Shown: piece after piece, positions 44,462-52,179 of the stretch
How the letters are laid out: every line of letters begins with the position of its first letter
Position numbering within the stretch: position 1 is the first letter of the stretch
Assembly (NCBI GenBank): GCA_949293555.1
Contig: CASFDV010000002.1
Span: 170,210-234,209 of the forward strand
Direction: 5' to 3'
From: an uncultured Bacillota bacterium
Lineage (GTDB): Bacteria > Bacillota_I > Bacilli_A > RFN20 > CAG-826
Length of the DNA: 64,000 nt
The notes under the pieces: model-generated
Seen by the model: the letters and a program-made list of their open reading frames with translations, nothing else
What the model was told of the DNA's origin: nothing
The model's database searches: none
Translations under genes and position numbers: made by a program

Positions 44462-45991
44462 ATGAAAAAGGCATACCGCATCCTCTCCTTCCTCTTCGCG
44501 CTCGGGGCCATCGGGAGCGTCCTCGCCTCCTGCGACCAGGGGACCACTTCCTACAGCACCCTCCCCGAGGGCCACGAGAACGATCTCGTCGAAACCCCGA
44601 TCACGGACGCCCTCGAGTTCGAGTTCGCCGACGACGTCGCCAACTACAACTTCAAGGAGGAGGCCGACTCCGGCAAGACCGGCGTCATCTACGGCCTCAT
44701 CCACCTCATGGGCGTGACCGACGGGGACACCATCTCCTGGAAGGGCGAGCTCGGGACGGGCGAGGCCTCCAGCTCCCTCCGCATGCTCGGCATCGACACC
44801 CCCGAGTCGACCGCCAACGTCGACCCTTGGGGCGTGAAGGCGAGCAAGTTCGCCTCGAGCGTCCTCGAGGGCTGCTACCGCTACGCCCTCGTCAACGACA
44901 TCAAGACCACCACGGGCGACCAGTCGGGCTACGACAAGATGGACAGCAACGGCACCCGCTACATGGGCTTCCTCTGGTACCAGAAGACCGAGGACTCCGC
45001 CTGGCGCTGCTACAACCTCGAGTGCATCGAGCAGGGCTATAGCGAGAACGGCCTCTTCAACGACAGCGACCTCGGCTATCTCCAGAGCTTCATCGACGCG
45101 GGCGAGAAGGCCAAGGCCATGAAGCTCCGCGTCCCGGGCAAGGTGAAAGACCCTGACTACGACTACAGCGACAACGTCGTCGAGACCACCATCTGGTACA
45201 TCCGCGACCACTACGACGAGATCGGCATCAACATGGAGGCCGGCACCTCCGGCAAGCGCCTCCGCGTCACCGGGCTCGTCGTCGGCATGATCGGCGACAA
45301 CCTCGTCCTCCGCGACATCGTCCGGAGCGACTCGGACGGGGACGGGGAGAGCGATCAGGACGGGGAGTACCGCTCGATCTACGCCTACGCCGGCTACGGC
45401 TCCTCCCTCGGCTCGATGGTCGGGGTCGGCGACATCGTCCGCTTCTACTGCCGCGCGACGAAGTTCCCCAAGGACAGCGACACCATCCAGCTCTCCGACA
45501 TGGAGACGGCCTCCTACGGCGACTACAAGTTCGAGGTGATGGCGACCTACGGATCGCCCGAATGGCAGGAGCTCGCCGGCGAGGGGAACTCCATCGATCC
45601 CGTCGTCCCCGAGAGGATCCCGGAGACGAAGGAGGAGCTGGGCGCCCTCGCGGGCCTCTACGTCACCCTCCCCGTCCAGATCCGCGTCGCCCAGGGCGGC
45701 GAGTACGACGAGGACGGGAACTGGATCGAGTCCGGCATCAACTCCTACTACAACAAGGGCAAGAGCGGCACGACCATCTACGCCTACCTCGACGGGACGA
45801 GGATCGTCTGCAACCTCCGCATCGACCACGAGTCCTACCCGCGCCTCAGCGAGAACGACTTCGCCGAGGGCCAGAGGTGGGAGGTGACCGCCTACCTCAA
45901 CCCCTACTTCGACAACTACCAGCTCGCTCTCCTCAACTACACGCCGACCAACTGCCATCTCATCGAGACCTCCTCCGAGGCCGCCCTCTAA
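44462..45991 (+). CDS. Staphylococcal-nuclease-type (SNase) lipoprotein with OB-fold domain, 509 aa
   Basis: Signal peptide with lipobox LASC (Cys24). SNase-like domain: GVTDGDTISW (Asp87, Asp89, Thr90), SLRMLGIDTPES (Arg107, Asp112, Thr113, Glu115) with the same 5/1/2 spacing as Arg35, Asp40, Thr41, Glu43 of staphylococcal nuclease; DPWGVKASKFASS is the conserved helix; Arg166 in NGTRYMGFLW is a candidate for the second active-site Arg. The domain is enlarged by loops. The second half holds an OB-like domain (RVTGLVVGMIGDNLVLRDIV) and further beta strands. It probably cleaves DNA or RNA at the cell surface. It sits 4 bases after a binding-protein gene in the ABC operon, so breakdown and uptake appear linked. 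Confidence 0.85.
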   Translation: MKKAYRILSFLFALGAIGSVLASCDQGTTSYSTLPEGHENDLVETPITDALEFEFADDVANYNFKEEADSGKTGVIYGLIHLMGVTDGDTISWKGELGTGEASSSLRMLGIDTPESTANVDPWGVKASKFASSVLEGCYRYALVNDIKTTTGDQSGYDKMDSNGTRYMGFLWYQKTEDSAWRCYNLECIEQGYSENGLFNDSDLGYLQSFIDAGEKAKAMKLRVPGKVKDPDYDYSDNVVETTIWYIRDHYDEIGINMEAGTSGKRLRVTGLVVGMIGDNLVLRDIVRSDSDGDGESDQDGEYRSIYAYAGYGSSLGSMVGVGDIVRFYCRATKFPKDSDTIQLSDMETASYGDYKFEVMATYGSPEWQELAGEGNSIDPVVPERIPETKEELGALAGLYVTLPVQIRVAQGGEYDEDGNWIESGINSYYNKGKSGTTIYAYLDGTRIVCNLRIDHESYPRLSENDFAEGQRWEVTAYLNPYFDNYQLALLNYTPTNCHLIETSSEAAL

Positions 45992-46016
45992 AGGAATAGG
46001 AAAGGACTAGCAATCC

Positions 46017-47117
46017 ATGAACAAGAAGAGCCTCCTCCTCGCCCTCCCCGTCCTCCTTCTCGCCTCCTGCGGGAACGGGAATCCCGACGGGCTTCCCGCC
46101 ACCAACCAGGAGCTCGTCGACTACGTCGCCGGAAGAAGCGGCCTCGCGATCCTCGACAACGGCCAGCACCTCCGCTACGGGGACGAGGGGAACCACCTCC
46201 CCTCCGGCTCCGTCGTGAACCTCGTCCCGAGCGTGAACGCGAAGATCTGGGACGGGGCGGCCGCCCAGACCATCGCCGTCCCCATCGAGTGGACGGTGGA
46301 CAAGGAGGACTCCTGGACGATCGACGAGCAGGACGACGTCGTCGTCTGCACGCCGGAGACCCCCCTCTACGGGGAGCCCGACCTCGAGAGCACCTTCACG
46401 GGCGCCATCACCTGGGGGGACGCCAGCGCCTCCATCACCGTCAGGGTGACGATCCAGGCCATCCAGGAGCCGCCCGTCGAATACACCTCGATCGGAGAGC
46501 TCTGGAACGACTTCTTCGTGGACAAGACCATCACCACCGGGACCTACGTCACCGTCACCGGCTACGTGACCGGCGTCAACAAGAGCCGCCAGAACGTCTA
46601 CATCCAGACCGACGAGTACGCGGTCCAGCTCTACAAGGCCGACGCCTATAGCGCCCTCTTCACCGAGGGGAACCTCATCACCGCGACCGGCTCCATCACC
46701 AACTACTACGGCCTCGAGCTCGAGGACATCAGCTCCGTCGTCGCCTCCGATGCGGAGGGGATCCCCGCGGCCGTCGCCACGCCCCTCACGAAGGAGATCA
46801 TCGACTCGGTCACGGCCAACGGCACCAAGTGGGACAACTCCATGGTGAAGGCCACCGCGACTCTCGTCGAGGACCAGACCGAGGAGGATAGCGACGAAGG
46901 CACCTATCTCATGCGCCTCGAGGACGGCGGGGAGTTCTACCTCTTCACCAAGCACACGATCGACGAGGCGTGGAAGGCGGAGTACGACGCCCTCCTCCAG
47001 GATCCCGCGAACATCGGGAAGTCCTTCGAGGTCCAGGGCCTCGTCTCCTTCTACTCCAAGACCTCGATGTTCGAGGTCATCCCCTTCAACGACAACTGGG
47101 TCGCCCTCGCCGAGTAG
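46017..47117 (+). CDS. OB-fold lipoprotein, 366 aa
   Basis: Signal peptide with lipobox LASC. An N-terminal Ig-like beta domain (residues about 25-150) is followed by an OB-fold region beginning YTSIGELWNDFFVDKTITTG with YVTVTGYVTGVNKSRQNVYI and ITATGSITNYYGLELEDIS. The segment AAVATPLTKEIIDSV recurs nearly unchanged in form in the 908-aa lipoprotein at 49314 (AAVAATPLTAEIVENW), so the two share a module. OB folds of this YhcR type often accompany extracellular nucleases. It lies 25 bases after the SNase gene and ends in a terminator, so it closes the operon. Ligand unknown. Confidence 0.8.
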   Translation: MNKKSLLLALPVLLLASCGNGNPDGLPATNQELVDYVAGRSGLAILDNGQHLRYGDEGNHLPSGSVVNLVPSVNAKIWDGAAAQTIAVPIEWTVDKEDSWTIDEQDDVVVCTPETPLYGEPDLESTFTGAITWGDASASITVRVTIQAIQEPPVEYTSIGELWNDFFVDKTITTGTYVTVTGYVTGVNKSRQNVYIQTDEYAVQLYKADAYSALFTEGNLITATGSITNYYGLELEDISSVVASDAEGIPAAVATPLTKEIIDSVTANGTKWDNSMVKATATLVEDQTEEDSDEGTYLMRLEDGGEFYLFTKHTIDEAWKAEYDALLQDPANIGKSFEVQGLVSFYSKTSMFEVIPFNDNWVALAE

Positions 47118-47135
47118 GCGGAGGAGGCTTCCGGA

Positions 47136-47162
47136 AGGCGGGCCGACGCGCCCGCCTTTTCC
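47136..47162 (+). terminator. Terminator of the nuclease-linked ABC operon
   Basis: AGGCGGGC, CGACGC loop, GCCCGCCT, then TTTCC. Eight-bp stem. Confidence 0.9.
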
Positions 47163-47178
47163 TTCGGGGCGAAAAGTG

Positions 47179-47207
47179 TTGACGAGACCATCTCCGGGAG
47201 GTTTAAT
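47179..47207 (+). promoter_or_regulatory. Promoter of tRNA-Lys
   Basis: TTGACG (47179-47184), 17 bases, TTTAAT (47202-47207), ending 10 bases before the tRNA. Confidence 0.7.
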
Positions 47208-47217
47208 CTCGTCCGCT

Positions 47218-47293
<76 letters not shown>

Positions 47294-47302
47294 AGCGCAT
47301 GG

Positions 47303-47330
47303 AACGCCCTTCGGGGCGTTTTCTCTTTAT
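47303..47330 (+). terminator. Terminator of tRNA-Lys
   Basis: AACGCCC (47303-47309), TTCG loop, GGGCGTT (47314-47320), followed by TTCTCTTTATC. Confidence 0.85.
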
Positions 47331-47386
47331 CTCGCCCTCTGACTTCGTTAGACTAGCCATGCGATAAGCGAAGGAGAACAAGATTC

Positions 47387-49075
47387 ATGAAGCGCAAGTT
47401 CGCAGCGATTCCCCTTCTCGTCCTCGCCGGCGGAGCGTTGGTCCTCGCCGGGTGCGACCAGAAGACCACCATCTCGGTGCCGAGCAGCACCGAGCCCACG
47501 AGCTCCTCCACCTCGGAGGGCCCCGCGATCGTCGACCCGGATCCCTCCACCCCGTGGATGGACGAGATCGAGGAAGGCACCTACCGGCTCGGCCTCTACC
47601 AGAGCACCCTTGAGAAGTACCTCTGGCTGACCGGGGACATGGACGGCTTCTACCTCGCCTCCACCGAGGATTATTCCGAGGCCGCGGACGTCGTCGTCGC
47701 TGCCTCCGGGGACGGCTGGACCCTCAGCCCGACCGCTGGCGAAGGCAAGGGCAAGTACATCGGCGGCGAGCATGTCACTGGTTCCGACGGTAAGGAGCAC
47801 GACAACATCCTCTTCCAGGCCGATCCCTTCGTCTGGAAGTGGAACTCCGAGGTCGGGTATTTCTATGCGACCGTCGGGGAGAACGACCTTTACATCGGGA
47901 ACTACCAGTCCTACACGACCTTCAGCCTGAGCAACGTCAAGTACGCCTCGACCGCGGGGAACAACCACGCCCGTCTCTTCCTCGAGGAGGCCAAGGTCGA
48001 GGTCGAGCCTGACCCCGTCGCGGACTACGTCGAGACCCCGGTCAGCGGGACAACCTACGCGATCGGGATGTACAACCCCCTTATGACCCGCCAGTACTAC
48101 CTGCTCGGCGAGATGTCGGGCCACTACGGCGCCTCCACGGGGGACATCGAGGAAGCCGACGGCATCCTCATCACCGAGGGCGAGTACGGCTGGACCCTCC
48201 AGATGACCTCCGGGGAGGAGAACGGGAAATACATCGCCGTCGTCATTAGCGGCACCTTCACCAACTTCGCCTTCCAGGAGAACCCCTTCTACTGGGAGTG
48301 GAACGAGGAGCACAAGACCTTCCTCGGGAGCCCGGCCGGATCCGAGGCGCTCTACTTCATGGGCACGACCGGGGAGTACAACACCTTCAACGTCGTCGCA
48401 AACGAGAAGCTGACGGACGAGACCGCCTCGATCGCCCACCTCTACGTGGGGGGGAAGACCGAGACTCCCGTGGAGCCTGACGAGCCCGTCGTCCTCGAAG
48501 GGGAGACCCATCTCGCCCTGAGCTTCGATAGCGCCTTCGGGAACACCGACGGGGACACCGGCGGCCTCACCAACTCCTACCTCAAGCCTTGGTCGACCGA
48601 CGTGACCGACGAGGGCGGCGCGATCGCCAGCTACAATATGAGCGGCTGGGGACTGGCCAAGCAGAAGGACTACCTCCGCCTCGGCGGGAAGGCGGTCCAC
48701 GCTGACGCCACCGGGGACGAGGCCGGCTACGGCTACTTCCAGATCGACACCGCGACCACTTCCGCGATCGCCGGCATCAACATCGATGTGAAGAACACGC
48801 ACTCTACCTTCACCGCCCTCCACGTCCTCGTGGACGACGCCGCCTTCCCGGCCGTCCCTGCGGACGATGCGGGCACGACCAGCCTTCCCGAGGGCCTCGT
48901 TGACCATGTCGAGGTGACCTCCCTCCCCGCGGGCTCGACCATCGCGATCGTCCCGAGCGAGGGCGTCGCCTGGGCCGCCGGGAGCTACTTCCGCATTTTC
49001 GTCGAGAAGGCCGACGGCTCCAATAACGGCGGCGTGGACTTCACCGAGCTCCGTCTCGTCGAGGCCGCTGCCTAA
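47387..49075 (+). CDS. Large lipoprotein with two internal repeats, 562 aa
   Basis: Signal peptide with lipobox LAGC, then a Ser/Thr-rich linker. Two homologous beta modules of about 130 residues: the first from EEGTYRLGLYQSTLEKYLWL (about 47570-47990), the second from SGTTYAIGMYNPLMTRQYYL (about 48045-48460); both contain a GWTL block and an F-x-W-x-W-N block (PFVWKWN, PFYWEWN). The C-terminal 190 residues form another beta domain (ETHLALSFDSAFGNTDGDTG). No catalytic motif seen. Surface-exposed binding role is the simplest guess. SD AAGGAG at 47371-47376. It has its own terminator. Confidence 0.8.
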   Translation: MKRKFAAIPLLVLAGGALVLAGCDQKTTISVPSSTEPTSSSTSEGPAIVDPDPSTPWMDEIEEGTYRLGLYQSTLEKYLWLTGDMDGFYLASTEDYSEAADVVVAASGDGWTLSPTAGEGKGKYIGGEHVTGSDGKEHDNILFQADPFVWKWNSEVGYFYATVGENDLYIGNYQSYTTFSLSNVKYASTAGNNHARLFLEEAKVEVEPDPVADYVETPVSGTTYAIGMYNPLMTRQYYLLGEMSGHYGASTGDIEEADGILITEGEYGWTLQMTSGEENGKYIAVVISGTFTNFAFQENPFYWEWNEEHKTFLGSPAGSEALYFMGTTGEYNTFNVVANEKLTDETASIAHLYVGGKTETPVEPDEPVVLEGETHLALSFDSAFGNTDGDTGGLTNSYLKPWSTDVTDEGGAIASYNMSGWGLAKQKDYLRLGGKAVHADATGDEAGYGYFQIDTATTSAIAGINIDVKNTHSTFTALHVLVDDAAFPAVPADDAGTTSLPEGLVDHVEVTSLPAGSTIAIVPSEGVAWAAGSYFRIFVEKADGSNNGGVDFTELRLVEAAA

Positions 49076-49100
49076 GGTTCCTTTCCAGGGACAGGGAAGA

Positions 49101-49127
49101 GGGGCCCGCTCAGGCGGGCCCCTTTCC
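49101..49127 (+). terminator. Terminator of the repeat lipoprotein gene
   Basis: GGGGCCCGC, TCAG loop, GCGGGCCCC, then TTTCC. Perfect 9-bp stem. Confidence 0.9.
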
Positions 49128-49218
49128 TGTTCTCCTTGCCGACGTCCGAAACTGGGCGATGCCAAGGCGTTCTTCCGGGTTGGAATACCAGATTACTCCC
49201 TTTCTCCTTCCCTTTCGA

Positions 49219-49237
49219 CATGAAAGCGGATTTCATG
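49219..49237. promoter_or_regulatory. Perfect inverted repeat upstream of the 908-aa lipoprotein gene
   Basis: CATGAAA-GCGGA-TTTCATG. It resembles the 13802 LacI-type operator (TGAAAGCG core, TTTCA arm) with one extra central base. It is 77 bases before the gene start, consistent with a regulator site. Confidence 0.5.
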
Positions 49238-49313
49238 AAGTCAAGAGAAAAGTCCTGTATTCCACCGGAAAACTTCCTGCTAAAGTTGGCTCGTAATAGA
49301 AGGAAGGAGATCT

Positions 49314-52040
49314 ATGAAGAAAGTCGTTCTATTACCAGTCCTCGTCCTCGCATCGGCGATGGTCCTCGCCGGATGCGACACTAGCACGACGTCCACTGCC
49401 TCCGAGAGCGGTTCCGAGACCGCCTCCTCCTCCGTCAGCGAGGGGACCGGGAGCGACAGCGCCTCCGCATCCGCTTCCGAAAGCGAGCCCGAGCCCGACG
49501 AACACGACGACATCTCTTCCATCACTGCCGCCGGCACCTACTCCGTCGAAGGCCAGGTGGTCGCCGAGCACACCCAGGGCTTCATCGTCCGCGATGACAC
49601 CGGGGCCGTGTACGTCCACCACGGCAAGAACTACGACAAGGACCTTGTCGCCATCGGCGATGTGGTCGAGGTTGCCGGAACGATTTCCGACGGGGACTAC
49701 AACCCCTACAACGGCTACTATCAGTTCGACAGCAAGGCCACGGTCGAGAAGACCGAAGGGACCGCGCCTGCCGCCGTCGCCGCCACACCCTTGACCGCTG
49801 AAATCGTCGAGAACTGGGCCACGGTCGCAACCGACGACAAGCAGCAGCTCCTCCCTCGTTCCGAAATCAAGGAGTACACCTGGACCGCGACTGCGGGAAA
49901 GGCCGGGAATTTCGACATCCTTAATCTCGAAGGATGCGACATCGACATCGAGCCGCTATACGTCGATTCCTCCGTCTTCAGCCTCAAAGTCGGAACGGAG
50001 TACAAGGTGAATGCCTACTTCTACGGCTATAACGTCAAGTACGGCTACGCGGGGGTCATGCTCACCGGGCTCGAGGCCCTGAGCACTCCCGATCCTGACC
50101 CAGAGCCCGAAGAGGTGAAGTATCTTGACGAGATCCTGACCCTTGCCCAGGGCGATACCTACACCGGGCGCGCCGTGTACATGGGTTCCAGCACCCTTGC
50201 CAACGACAGGGGCTATAGGAACGCGACCTTCGTCGCCGACGGGGACGACTGGTACCAGCTCTATCAGATCGACACCGAGCTCTACGATGCCCTCGGGACC
50301 CTCGTCCCGGGAGAGACCGTTCTCGAGTGGAAGGGCACCATCTCCGACTATGGGGCGACCAAGCAATCCAAGGTAAGCGCAATCTCCGTCGTCACCGACG
50401 CTGAGGTGACCGCGGGGTCCTGGACGCCGCTCGCGGAGGGATACGTTCCCAACCTGGCCGACGTCAACAAGGGCTTCCAGGTGACCGACGCGACCATCGC
50501 CAAGCTGTCGAGCGACAAGCAGAACATCTCCTTCACCCTCGGAGACAACGCGGTCGAGTACGACATCTATCTCAACAAGTACAACACCGATCTCACCATC
50601 GACGCGATTGCGAACCTCGAGGTCGGGGACAAGCTCACCTTCAAGACTTTCGGCGGCGACAACTACGACAGCGACCAGCAGACGAGCGAGTTCGAATTCA
50701 TCTATATGATCGACCCGGTCCGCACTCCTGGCGAGGGCGGCGAGGATCCCGAGCCCGAACCCACCCTCACCACGATCGCCGATCTCTATGAGATGGAGAT
50801 CGACACCGATGCCACCATCAGCGGCGTCATCGTGGGCATCTGGAAGCAGGGCATCGTGATCGACGACAACACCGGCACCATCTACCGCTACGACAACCAG
50901 TCCGAGACCCTTGGCTTCGAGGTCGGGGACTACGTGACCGTCTCCGGCGCCATCGGCGAATTCAACGGGATCAGGCAGTTCAACTACTCGAGCGACATCG
51001 CTGCCGCCGAAGGGACCGCTCCGACCCTCGCCACCACGACCCCGACCGAATGGACCGCCGCGGACATGGATGCGTTCGCCCCCTCCAGCCGCTCGCCGCT
51101 CGTGAAGATCGCGGGTACCGTCGATTCCCTCGGGCAGTACAACAACGTCACCGTCCCGGGCGCCGAGAAGACGCTGAGCCTCTTCCTTTCCGAGACCATC
51201 TCCGCCACCCTCGAGGTCGGCAAGTCCTATGACTTCACCGGCTACGCCCTCTACATCTCCGGTGGCAAGTACGTCAACGTCCTTATCACTTCCGCGACTG
51301 AGATCCAGCCTTCCGCTCCGACGGCCATCGAGATCTCGAGCCCTGTCACCGAGATCATGGTCGGCAGGACTGCGGAGCTTTCCGTGAGCTATGAGCCCGC
51401 CATTTCCGAAAAGGGCGTCTCCTGGGCCTCCAGCAACGATGAGGTCGCCACCGTCGACGAGAACGGCGTCGTGACCGCCATCGCCGAAGGCGAGGTCACC
51501 ATCACCGCCACCTCCACCGCCGACGAGTCCGTCAAGGACGAAATCGCCCTGACTATCATCGCCGCTCCCGAGACCACCCTTGCGGGCACCATCGATTTCA
51601 GCAGCCTGACTGGGAAGGGCACCAAGTATGGCAATGCGGCCGACCTTCAGTCGGACCTGAGCGCTTGCATGGACAGCGAGAATGGTCTTTCCATCACCGT
51701 TTCCTCGGTCGCGAATGTGTACGATGGAAATGGATCTGGTGGTTACCTCTCGCGTACGCCCGGCCTCATCAAGACCGGGACCGGCGACGAGAAAGGCACC
51801 ATCGCCGCCACCATCAGCGCCTCCGTCGTCCGCATCGAGATGGATTGCGCCAAGTGGAACGATAGCGCAAGCGACACCATCTCCCTGAATGGCGTCACGT
51901 ACGCCGCCCCTGCCTATGACAGCAAAAATGCCGAGTGGGGGACCCTTGCCTGGGACTTCGCCGAGGGAACCACTGACTTCAACGTCGAGACGAACAAGCG
52001 CGTCTTCATCAAGGCGATCCGCTTCTACGTCGCTGCCTAG
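49314..52040 (+). CDS. Multi-domain OB-fold/Ig-like lipoprotein, 908 aa
   Basis: Signal peptide with lipobox LAGC, then a Ser/Thr/Glu-rich stalk of about 40 residues. Three OB-like modules: one with GTYSVEGQVVAEHTQGFIVR and DVVEVAGTISDGDYNPYNGY, one with DTYTGRAVYMGSSTLANDRG, one with ATISGVIVGIWKQGIVIDDN and YVTVSGAIGEFNGIRQFN. Then a bacterial Ig-like (Big_2) domain with VSWASSNDEVATVDENGVVT, and a C-terminal beta sandwich starting TIDFSSLTGKGTKYGN. No catalytic residues are apparent. The OB modules match those in the 46017 lipoprotein. Probably binds nucleic acid or carbohydrate at the surface. AGAAGGAAGGAGATCT precedes the ATG. Confidence 0.82.
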   Translation: MKKVVLLPVLVLASAMVLAGCDTSTTSTASESGSETASSSVSEGTGSDSASASASESEPEPDEHDDISSITAAGTYSVEGQVVAEHTQGFIVRDDTGAVYVHHGKNYDKDLVAIGDVVEVAGTISDGDYNPYNGYYQFDSKATVEKTEGTAPAAVAATPLTAEIVENWATVATDDKQQLLPRSEIKEYTWTATAGKAGNFDILNLEGCDIDIEPLYVDSSVFSLKVGTEYKVNAYFYGYNVKYGYAGVMLTGLEALSTPDPDPEPEEVKYLDEILTLAQGDTYTGRAVYMGSSTLANDRGYRNATFVADGDDWYQLYQIDTELYDALGTLVPGETVLEWKGTISDYGATKQSKVSAISVVTDAEVTAGSWTPLAEGYVPNLADVNKGFQVTDATIAKLSSDKQNISFTLGDNAVEYDIYLNKYNTDLTIDAIANLEVGDKLTFKTFGGDNYDSDQQTSEFEFIYMIDPVRTPGEGGEDPEPEPTLTTIADLYEMEIDTDATISGVIVGIWKQGIVIDDNTGTIYRYDNQSETLGFEVGDYVTVSGAIGEFNGIRQFNYSSDIAAAEGTAPTLATTTPTEWTAADMDAFAPSSRSPLVKIAGTVDSLGQYNNVTVPGAEKTLSLFLSETISATLEVGKSYDFTGYALYISGGKYVNVLITSATEIQPSAPTAIEISSPVTEIMVGRTAELSVSYEPAISEKGVSWASSNDEVATVDENGVVTAIAEGEVTITATSTADESVKDEIALTIIAAPETTLAGTIDFSSLTGKGTKYGNAADLQSDLSACMDSENGLSITVSSVANVYDGNGSGGYLSRTPGLIKTGTGDEKGTIAATISASVVRIEMDCAKWNDSASDTISLNGVTYAAPAYDSKNAEWGTLAWDFAEGTTDFNVETNKRVFIKAIRFYVAA

Positions 52041-52057
52041 TACCTAGTAGGCGCATG

Positions 52058-52082
52058 GGACCCCTCCGGGGGTCCTTTTCTT
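52058..52082 (+). terminator. Terminator of the 908-aa lipoprotein gene
   Basis: GGACCCC (52058-52064), TCCG loop, GGGGTCC (52069-52075), then TTTTCTTG. Confidence 0.9.
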
Positions 52083-52092
52083 GTCCCGAAGG

Positions 52093-52112
52093 GAGCCCCC
52101 ATAAGGGGGCTC
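52093..52112. terminator. Second hairpin after the lipoprotein gene
   Basis: GAGCCCCC, ATAA loop, GGGGGCTC, with no T-run after it on the plus strand. It may reinforce the terminator or shield the downstream promoter from read-through. Confidence 0.4.
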
Positions 52113-52118
52113 TCCCCA

Positions 52119-52147
52119 TTGTGTCCCCCTATCCGGGGTCCTATACT
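52119..52147 (+). promoter_or_regulatory. Promoter of the pyruvate:ferredoxin oxidoreductase gene
   Basis: TTGTGT (52119-52124), 17 bases, TATACT (52142-52147), 32 bases before the ATG. AGGAGA lies in the leader at an unusually long distance (about 14 bases) from the ATG. Confidence 0.6.
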
Positions 52148-52179
52148 TCCAAAGAACACAGGAGAACGAATAGACAACA

